Shown: piece by piece, positions 14,837-22,514 of the stretch
Position numbering within the stretch: position 1 is the first letter of the stretch
How the letters are laid out: the number at the start of each line of letters is the position of its first letter
Assembly: GCA_017645255.1 (NCBI GenBank)
Contig: JAGCPI010000013.1
Coordinates: 1 to 22,514 of the forward strand
From: a bacterium
GTDB lineage: Bacteria > Bacillota_I > Bacilli_A > Mycoplasmatales > Mycoplasmoidaceae
Length of the DNA stretch: 22,514 bases
Direction: 5' to 3'
Translations under genes and position numbers: made by a program
Notes under the pieces: generated by a model
What the model was told of the DNA's origin: nothing
Database searches by the model: none
What the model saw: only the letters and a program-made list of their open reading frames with translations

Positions 14837-15430
14837 ATGTATGTTAACAAAATCATCAAATATAAGAATGAAGTCAAGAAAAATTTATCTTTTGATTACA
14901 CCCAGTTTATTAATAAAGATTTAATTGAAAAAATTAATTTTAAAATAACTGTAACTCAAAAACAATTAGTTAAATATTGTCACCAAATCCTCTTTGTCTT
15001 TTTCCCTATTTGGGCAGTCTTTTTTGCATGTGGTTTTATTATGTATGCAATTGGTTTTAATTATGTATTTACTGCAAACGTAAATTTAACTTGATGAATT
15101 GTATGAGGAGTGGGACAAGCCTTAGTAATTATAACTGTCATTAGTTTTATTTACACGGGAGTTAAAGTTATTATCTATTTAAGGAAAAATTTTTTCTTAC
15201 TTTTTAGGCAATTTATGCATGCAGTTGATGCTGGAATTATCTATAAGGATTATCAAAATTACCCATCCTTATTAAAAATGTGTTTTTATAGTCATATTTC
15301 AAGTCAATGAAGACTTGATTATCCAAATTCACCTTTTAACATGTTTACTCCTTATTTATGTTGCCAATGCTTAATTGTTTTCTTTACGCAAGCAAATGAG
15401 TTAAAAGCAAAAATGGTTTGCAATAATTAA
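14837..15430 (+). CDS. Two-helix membrane protein of unknown function
   Basis: 197 residues, with TGA as Trp at residues 86, 87, 91 and about 158. The N-terminus is Lys-rich (about residues 1-50), then come two long hydrophobic segments (about residues 52-78, LFVFFPIWAVFFACGFIMYAI region, and about 86-112), then a cytoplasm-like tail with LLKMCFYSH and QWRLDYPNSPFNMF and several Cys residues. It is the intact paralog of the frameshifted gene upstream. No strong ribosome site precedes the ATG. A terminator follows. I do not recognise the family; membrane location is the only safe inference. Confidence 0.75.
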
Positions 15431-15454
15431 CTTAATTTGAAAAATAATTAGCAA

Positions 15455-15488
15455 TTAGAATCAACTTTCAAGTGATTCTAATTTTTTT
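15455..15488 (+). terminator. Terminator after the membrane-protein paralogs
   Basis: TTAGAATCA (15455-15463) and TGATTCTAA (15473-15481) are perfect 9-bp arms, followed by TTTTTTT. It closes the accessory island before rarA. Confidence 0.88.
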
Positions 15489-15540
15489 ATTCTTTCATTG
15501 GCTTTATTTTGAAATTAAAATAAAAGAAGAAGGATAAATT

Positions 15541-16776
15541 ATGAGTGAATATCAATATCAAATTAACCAATTTGATGATTTAATTGGTAAGGATATTTTA
15601 ATTCCCCCTAATAGTTTTTTAGATCGCATGATTAAAACTAAATATCTTGCTAATTTAATCTTATATGGACCTAGTGGGTGTGGGAAAACTACCATCCTTG
15701 ATCTACTAGTTAAACATTTAAATGTGAACGCTTTATTTTTTAATCCCTTAATTGATAAAAAAGATAAATTAGTGAATTTCATTGAAAGCAATAGCGTATT
15801 ACCAAAAGTAGTGGTAATTAATGAAATTCACAACATGAATAAAGATAAGCAAGATATCTTACTTGAAGCATTGCAAAATAAAACTATTTATTTATTTGCC
15901 AGTACTAATATAAATCCATTCTTTAACTTAAATAATGCGTTAATTAGTCGTAGCTTCTTGTTAAAACTTAACTTACTAGATCCTAACACGTTAATATGTG
16001 GAATGTTAAAATTAACTAAATCAATGCACTTAAAGCATGATTATAGTGAAGTTATTCAATACATTGAGCAAGTGATTGGCAATGACATTCGCAAATGTTT
16101 AAGCACATTATTTATGCTCATTAATTTATATGATGATGTTGCTGATTGAAATCTTAATGATTTAAAAACAATCATTAATAATAACGCTAGTTTTGTTAGT
16201 ACTTCGTCTGATCACTTTACTGACTTAAAATCTGCCTTTCATAAATCACTACGGGGTAGTGATGTGAATGCTGCATTATATTATTTGAGTTTATTAATGA
16301 AATCAGGGGATTACCAAGCAATTTACCGCCGCTTAATTTGTGCTGCTTACGAAGATGTGGGATTAGCTAATCCAAGTTTACCTTCCCAAGTAGTAAGTGC
16401 AGTGCAAGCCTGTGAATATTTAGGGGAAGCTGAAAGTAATGACGTATTAAGTTTTATTACCGTAAGTATTGCATTAAGTCCTAAATCGAACTCCGCTTAT
16501 ATGGCGTTTATGCATGCACAAGAAGCATTAAGTAAATATGGTGAGCAAGAAGTACCTACTTATTTAAAGAATGGTTCTTTAAAATATAATAATATTAATA
16601 ATAAGCATCAAAAACAAGCCTATTTATATCCCCATAATTTTAAATTTCATTGGGTAAAACAACAGTATTTACCTGATCAATTAAAAGATTTAATTTTCTA
16701 TGAACCAAATTTAGATGCTAGTTATGAAGCAAAACTCAAACAATATTGAGAACAAATTAAAAAAGGAAAGGAATAA
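15541..16776 (+). CDS. rarA: Replication-associated recombination protein A (RarA/MgsA)
   Basis: 411 residues with TGA as Trp near residues 203 and 403. RarA is an AAA+ ATPase acting at stalled forks. Walker A is GPSGCGKTT (43-51). The Walker B position reads VVVINEIHNMNKDKQD, so the usual Asp is Asn94 next to Glu95. An SRS element follows near residue 140. The C-terminal half is typical of the tetramerising region: SLRGSDVNAALYYLSLLMKSGD, then RRLICAAYEDVGLANP and PTYLKNGS, and a YLYPHNF motif near the end. Preceded by a good AAGAAGGAT ribosome site. metG starts 6 bp after the stop, so the two are cotranscribed. Confidence 0.93.
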
Positions 16777-16782
16777 GAAATT

Positions 16783-18363
<1,581 letters not shown>

Positions 18364-18382
18364 TTGATTAATTTAATACTAG

Positions 18383-18450
18383 TTAAATTAAAGAAATTAG
18401 GACCAAAAACAACAGTTTTTTAAATCCTAATTTCTTTATTTTCTTATCAT
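18383..18450 (+). terminator. metG terminator, copy A of a duplicated hairpin module
   Basis: AAAGAAATTAGGA (to 18402) and TCCTAATTTCTTT (from 18425) form a 13-bp stem followed by ATTTTC. The same outer sequences recur at 18564-18632. A second small hairpin (AACTATTT at 18458 and AAATAGTT at 18474, then AGTTTTATT) follows. The stretch 18451-18543 holds no gene. Confidence 0.7.
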
Positions 18451-18543
18451 TTTAATGAACTATTTAGTTTTGCAAATAGTTAGTTTTATTCCTCAATACC
18501 AACCTAAATTTGTTAGGCAAAATGAAGGCTAAAAAACAAATTA

Positions 18544-19143
18544 TTAATCAATTTTTATCTTATTTAAATTAAAGAAATTAGGGTGCGAAACATCAGTTTC
18601 CAGATCCCTAATTTCTTTATTTTCATTATCATAAATTGCAAAAGCACTGTGAACATAGTTAATCCGATCTTGAATTAACTTATCTAGTACTTCATTAAAA
18701 ACATCGTCTTTTTCGACGTTGGTGGCATATAAAAACCTTGCTAATACCACCTTTTTAATTTCATAGTAAAATAGTTCTTTGCGATAAACCAATTTCAAAT
18801 TTTTAAGACCTTCAATTTTTAAATTAAGATCTTTTACTTTTTGGTTTTTATCAAATTTAGTTTGTTCGTTATTGCTTTCTTGGTTTTGCAAAAAAGCAAT
18901 TTCGATGTTATCTATTTCGGCCAATAATGCTTTAATCCGTTGGTTAATCTTACTTACTAACGGTGGATTCATTACCCGAATATCGTCTTTAACTTGCTTA
19001 TAAATCAAACTAATAATCTTTAAGTAAGCTGCATCTCGTTCTTCATCACTATTAAAGACACTGGATTTTAAGTTCTTATATTGTTTCGTAATCTTTTGAA
19101 TTTGTTTATGATTATAAACGCTGTAAGTATCCTTGTGGTTCAT
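18544..19143 (-). CDS. Unrecognised helical, coiled-coil-like protein
   Basis: 199 residues, no TGA-Trp codons. The protein is strongly charged and helical. Heptad-like Leu/Ile spacing runs through about residues 60-130 (SKINQRIKALLAEIDNIEIAF..., then VKDLNLKIEGLKNLKLVYRKEL), suggesting a coiled coil. There is no signal peptide or membrane segment and no Cys residue. A strong ribosome site (GGAAGG, 9 nt before the ATG) supports expression. It is convergent with metG and divergent from the S10 operon. Its last codons contain copy B of the hairpin module seen at the metG terminator. I do not recognise the family and give no function. Confidence 0.82.
   Translation of the reverse strand: MNHKDTYSVYNHKQIQKITKQYKNLKSSVFNSDEERDAAYLKIISLIYKQVKDDIRVMNPPLVSKINQRIKALLAEIDNIEIAFLQNQESNNEQTKFDKNQKVKDLNLKIEGLKNLKLVYRKELFYYEIKKVVLARFLYATNVEKDDVFNEVLDKLIQDRINYVHSAFAIYDNENKEIRDLETDVSHPNFFNLNKIKID
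18564..18632. repeat. Copy B of the hairpin module, inside the 3' end of the minus-strand gene
   Basis: It shares TTAAATTAAAGAAATTAGG and CCTAATTTCTTTATTTTC with copy A (18383-18450). The middle 24 bp are only about half identical but equal in length. On minus the arms encode NKEIR and PNFFNL. Confidence 0.75.
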
Positions 19144-19272
19144 AGTAAATTACCTTCCTAAATTTTATATAAAAATTAAGTTAAATTTGGTAAAAAAATA
19201 TTGTTAGTTATCGAATTTTTAATAATCAATGTTTTTTGGATGATATATATGCAAAAAATAAACTAATTTTTA

Positions 19273-19365
19273 TATAATTATGTATATATATGCTAACCGG
19301 TGTTTTTTAACACACCGGGGCGAGTTGTGAATTTAATTTACAACCCTTGAGTTAGAAAGGATATT
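19273..19365 (+). promoter_or_regulatory. S10 operon promoter and structured leader
   Basis: A TATAAT lies at 19273-19278. The leader has a hairpin with CCGGTGT (19297-19303) and ACACCGG (19312-19318), and then a second one, GTTGT (19324-19328) with ACAAC (19340-19344). AGAAAGGAT precedes the rpsJ ATG. The first stem is markedly more GC-rich than its surroundings. A role in autoregulation by a ribosomal protein (L4 in E. coli) is possible, but no T-run follows, so it is not a simple terminator. The upstream part, 19144-19272, shows nothing else. Confidence 0.55.
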
Positions 19366-19695
19366 ATGAGTCAACAAGAATTAAGAATTAAGTTGTTCTC
19401 CTATGATGCAACCCTTCTTGACAATGAAGTTAAGAAACTCGTTGAAATTTTACGGAGTAGTAACACAACGTATGGTGGTCCTATTCCACTTCCAACCAAA
19501 CGGGAAATTTTTACGGTGATTCGTTCACCCCACATCAACAAGCAATCACGGGAACAATTTGAACGGATTACCCATTATCGCTTAATCGTGATAAAAGGTG
19601 TTAATCACAACATTATTCAAAAGTTAAGTAAGATTAACCTACCTTCAGGAGTTGCTGTGCGGATTAGCAACCCTAATCAACAAACTAAACATTAA
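19366..19695 (+). CDS. rpsJ: 30S ribosomal protein S10
   Basis: 109 residues. S10 is a head protein of the 30S subunit and also takes part in antitermination with NusB. The family pattern is clear: IKLFSYDATLLDNEVKKLVEI near the N-terminus, then GGPIPLPTKREIFTVIRSPHINKQSREQFE, then HYRLIVIKG. It is the first gene of the S10 operon, followed 17 bp later by rplC. Confidence 0.98.
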   Translation: MSQQELRIKLFSYDATLLDNEVKKLVEILRSSNTTYGGPIPLPTKREIFTVIRSPHINKQSREQFERITHYRLIVIKGVNHNIIQKLSKINLPSGVAVRISNPNQQTKH

Positions 19696-19712
19696 GCAGG
19701 AGGAAGGAATAA

Positions 19713-20522
19713 ATGTCAACTAAAGCAATTCTCGGTCGAAAAGTGGGTATGACCCGGGTTTTTGACCAAAAAGGTGAATATGTTCCTGCAACTGCCATCT
19801 ACATTGAACCAAACCTTGTACTTGGAGTTAAAACCAAGGACAAAGATGGTTATGATGCAACAGTAGTTGGAATCATCGACACTACCGAAAAACATATCAA
19901 TCGTCCGCAAAAAGAAATGTTTAAGGATGAATCAGGTACATACCATTTCAAACAAACCGTGAAGGAATTACGGGATGTAACTGGATTCAAAAAATTTGAT
20001 TTAATTAAGTTTGATATCTTTAATGTTGGTGATATCGTTGACGTTCAAGGTACAACCAAAGGACGTGGATACACTGGTGCCATTAAGTTATGAAACTTTA
20101 AAATCGGTCCATTAGGACACGGTGCAGGATATCCACACCGTTATGCTGGTTCTATTGCCATGGGTCGTGGGGGTAGTCAAGCCCAACGCGTTACCAAGGG
20201 TAAGAAGATGGCAGGTCGGTACGGACATGAAACTGTTACCATTAACAACTTGCAAATCATTGGAATTGATCCTGAACAAAACATTATTTTGGTAAAAGGT
20301 GCAATTCCTGGCCCAAGTAAATCTGTTGTAAAGATTTGCAGTGCAGTTAAACCAAAGTTCACGCACAAAGACTTTGTTGCTAGTGATCCAAACAAGCACA
20401 CAGTTGATGAAAAGGAACTAAAGAACGAAAGCCATGAAACTGCAGTTGAAACTAAGGAAGCTGAAGCAAAGCCTGACAAGGTAGCACAAAAGCAAGCCCA
20501 AGTTGAAGCAGAAAAGAAATAG
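19713..20522 (+). CDS. rplC: 50S ribosomal protein L3 with a charged C-terminal tail
   Basis: 269 residues with TGA as Trp at 20091-20093. L3 is an early 50S assembly protein near the peptidyl-transferase centre. It starts AILGRKVGMTRVFD, then [23 protein letters not shown] and GSIAMGRGGSQAQRVTKGKKMAGRYG, all diagnostic. After about residue 220, where L3 normally ends, a tail of about 50 residues rich in Glu, Lys and Ala follows (KELKNESHETAVETKEAEA...). A strong AGGAGGAAGG ribosome site precedes the ATG. Intact. Confidence 0.98.
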
Positions 20523-20537
20523 GTTGAGGTGAAGTAA

Positions 20538-21179
20538 ATGGCAAAACAAATTAAAGTATTCAACAATGCTGGAGACGAAGTTGATACCTATACAATCAAT
20601 CCAGCTTTATTTGTTGAAAAGATTCACAACCATGACATGTTTTTAGATGTCGTTGCCGAAGGAGCAGGAAGACGCCAAGGCACCCACAGCACCTTAACAA
20701 AGGGTGAAGTTCGTGGTGGGGGTAAAAAACCTTACAAACAAAAACACACTGGTAATGCCCGGCAAGGTTCAATTCGGAACCCACATTACGTCGGTGGTGG
20801 TGTTGCATTTGGACCAAAACCAAATCAAAATTATCACATTGATTTAAACCGCAAAGTGCACCGGATTGCATTAAAGAGTGCTTACACAAAACGCATTAAC
20901 GAAGACAAGGTTGTTGGCTTAGTTAATGACATTGATCTAAAAGGAATTTCCACTCGTAAAGTGCAAGAATTCCTAACGAAGATTAATGAAAATGCAAGAA
21001 ACTTCTTATTAGTATTAAGTAGTGAAGAAGGCAACATTAACTTCTTATTATCCGCAAGAAACATTCACAATTTAACTACTAAGACGTGAGATAAAGTTTC
21101 AGTTCGTGATTTATTAGCAAATGATCAAATTCTAATCCAAATTGATGCATTCGATAAAATTGCAGGAGTACTTAAATAA
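20538..21179 (+). CDS. rplD: 50S ribosomal protein L4
   Basis: 213 residues, with TGA at 21088 read as Trp. L4 lines the exit tunnel and in E. coli represses the S10 operon. The tunnel loop is typical: GRRQGTHSTLTKGEVRGGGKKPYKQKHTG followed by ARQGSIRNPHYVGGGVAFGPKP. The C-terminal part carries FLLVLSSEEGN and the stop TAA overlaps the rplW ATG (TAATG). GGTTGAGGTG precedes the start. Confidence 0.98.
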
Positions 21180-21586
21180 TGGCAAACACAATCACAAACG
21201 TTATCTTAAAACCAATCTTTACTGAAAAAACTGAATCATTTAAGTTTGGTGATAAGAAAAAATACTACTTTATTGTGCAATTACATGCCAATAAAGCCCA
21301 AATTCGCAGTGCATTTATTTCCATTTATATGACTGAACCAGAAGCAATTAACATTATTCGTCGTAAACCTGCATTAATTCGCACTGGAACCAGACACCCA
21401 GGTTATTCTAAGGAAAAGAAAATTGCAATTATTACCTTAAAGAAAGGTATTAGTTTAGCCATGGATGATGAAGAACTAAAGAACGAAAAGAAATCCGAAA
21501 AGAAAGAATCTGGTTCAACCATGACTTCTTCAAAACGGGTTGTTTCCGAAGGTACTTCTTCAGATGACAAGGAAACAAAGAAATAA
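21179..21586 (+). CDS. rplW: 50S ribosomal protein L23 with a Lys/Ser/Glu tail
   Basis: 135 residues. L23 lies at the tunnel exit and is the docking site for SRP and trigger factor. The core ILKPIFTEKTESF, YYFIVQLHANKAQIRSAF, then RRKPALIRTGTRHPGYSKEKKIAIITLKKG is typical. The core ends near residue 98; the remaining 35-40 residues (DDEELKNEKKSEKKESG...) are a hydrophilic extension. The start overlaps the rplD stop by one base, suggesting coupling. Confidence 0.97.
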   Translation: MANTITNVILKPIFTEKTESFKFGDKKKYYFIVQLHANKAQIRSAFISIYMTEPEAINIIRRKPALIRTGTRHPGYSKEKKIAIITLKKGISLAMDDEELKNEKKSEKKESGSTMTSSKRVVSEGTSSDDKETKK

Positions 21587-21602
21587 GGAATGGTGAATGT
21601 AA

Positions 21603-22442
21603 ATGGCAATTAAGAAAATTAAATATCGCAGTAGCGGTAAACGAGTTCGCATTTTAATTGACTATAAACAAATGCTAACACCAAACGTTTTACCTGAACG
21701 TTCATTGGTTGAAAACTTACACCAAACCGCTGGCCGCAACAACCAAGGTCGGATGACTAGTCGACACCGTGGTGATGGAGTACATCGTTTATACCGGATT
21801 ATTGACTTTAAACGGGAAAAGGACAACGTTCCTGCAACCGTTAAAACGATTGAATACGATCCAAACCGCAGTTGCTTCATTTCCCTTGTTTGCTACAATG
21901 ATGGAACAAAGCGGTACATCATTGCACCAAAAGATTTGAAAGTTGGGGACAAGATAGTTTCTGGTAATAATGTTGATATTAAAGTTGGAAACTGCACCCA
22001 ATTAAAGAACATTCCCGTTGGTACTTTTGTGCACAACTTGGAATATTTCCCAGGTAAAGGAGCCCAACTAGTTAGATCAGCTGGTTTAGCTGCTCAAATT
22101 CTTGGTATGGATGATGAAAACAAACACGTTTTAATCAAGTTACCAAGTGGAGAAACAAGAAAATTTGATCCTGAATGTAAAGCAACCATTGGTTTTGTTT
22201 CAAACGAAGATCATAACCTAGTGGTATTTGGAAAAGCTGGTGTTAGTCGGTGATATGGAATTAGACCTCATGTTCGTGGATCTGCAATGAACCCTAACGA
22301 TCACCCTCACGGTGGTGGTGAAGGTAGACAACCAATTGGTAAAGATGCACCACGTACTCCATGAGGTAAACGTACCATGGGAGTAAAGACCCGCAATCCA
22401 AAGAAAGCATCTTCTGCATTAATTGCAAAGAGGAGAAAATAG
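21603..22442 (+). CDS. rplB: 50S ribosomal protein L2
   Basis: 279 residues, the usual length, with TGA as Trp near residues 217 and 254. L2 binds 23S rRNA near the peptidyl-transferase centre. [58 protein letters not shown] and TPWGKRTMG are all diagnostic; the HPHGGGEG segment with the key His is present. Starts 16 bp after rplW and ends directly before rpsS. Confidence 0.98.
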
Positions 22443-22514
22443 ATGTCACGAAGTAATTCAAAAGGTCTTTTTGTTGAAAAAAGTCTTTGAAAGAAAGTTA
22501 TTGCGAATAACCAA
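22443..22514 (+). CDS. rpsS: 30S ribosomal protein S19 (start only, cut by window end)
   Basis: The first 24 codons read MSRSNSKGLFVEKSLWKKV followed by IANNQ, with TGA as Trp. The S-R-S-x-K-G-x-F-V pattern and the position after rplB identify S19, which contacts the tRNA-bearing 30S head. The ATG immediately follows the rplB stop, and AGGAGA within rplB is its ribosome site. Confidence 0.93.

Noticed and set aside
20177..20566. Minus-strand open frame opposite rplC
   Set aside because: The Ser/Phe-rich composition is the mirror of the Glu/Lys-rich L3 tail; rplC is certain.

Overview
This is an AT-rich Mollicutes (mycoplasma-type) chromosome segment. The main evidence is that in-frame TGA codons must be read as Trp in almost every gene: Cas1, Csn2, the MATE transporter, DnaX, RecR, Prs, RsmI, the transposase, RarA, MetG, L3, L4, L2 and S19. 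Gene content (dnaX-ybaB-recR, prs-rnmV-rsmI, rarA-metG, the S10 operon), a small SRP RNA of about 78 nt and a mycoplasma-like tmRNA fit this. The tmRNA tag carries an N-E-V-E-P core and L3/L23 have charged C-terminal tails, which recalls the Mycoplasma pneumoniae/Ureaplasma side of the class. The genus cannot be fixed from sequence alone.

Layout. 1-2858: a type II CRISPR locus on the minus strand. Reading right to left it holds a tracrRNA with its own promoter and terminator, a 105-residue protein of unknown function (orf105) closed by a terminator, then cas1-cas2-csn2, a 56-bp leader and the leader-proximal end of the array. No cas9 is present where type II-A loci normally carry it; orf105 occupies that slot. 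2938-5361: tRNA-Ser(GCU) on plus, then a 711-residue MATE transporter on minus with two large loop insertions and an apparent ATT start. 5363-6036: an unusually long tmRNA (674 nt) with a 40-residue tag. 6086-11754: housekeeping genes dnaX, ybaB, recR, prs, rnmV and rsmI on plus, with the SRP RNA on minus between recR and prs.

11755-15540 is an accessory island. It has two tandem small membrane proteins, a predicted pseudoknot-like structured element, a complete ISLre2/UPF0236-like insertion sequence (1510 bp, hairpin-bearing terminal inverted repeats, probable 6-bp target duplication), and two paralogous membrane proteins. The first of these paralogs is frameshifted at a T7 run. 15541-18363: rarA and metG on plus. 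18544-19143: an unrecognised coiled-coil-like protein on minus, whose 3' end shares a hairpin module with the metG terminator. 19273-22514: the start of the S10 ribosomal protein operon (rpsJ, rplC, rplD, rplW, rplB, partial rpsS).

How the parts work together. The CRISPR locus has everything for spacer acquisition and RNA supply (Cas1, Cas2, Csn2, tracrRNA, array) except the effector visible here. The housekeeping blocks serve replication and repair (DnaX, YbaB, RecR, RarA), nucleotide supply (Prs), rRNA maturation (RNase M5, RsmI), protein export (SRP RNA), ribosome rescue (tmRNA) and translation (tRNA-Ser, MetG, ribosomal proteins). The best candidates for something undescribed are the cas9-less tracrRNA-orf105-cas1 arrangement and the expanded tmRNA.
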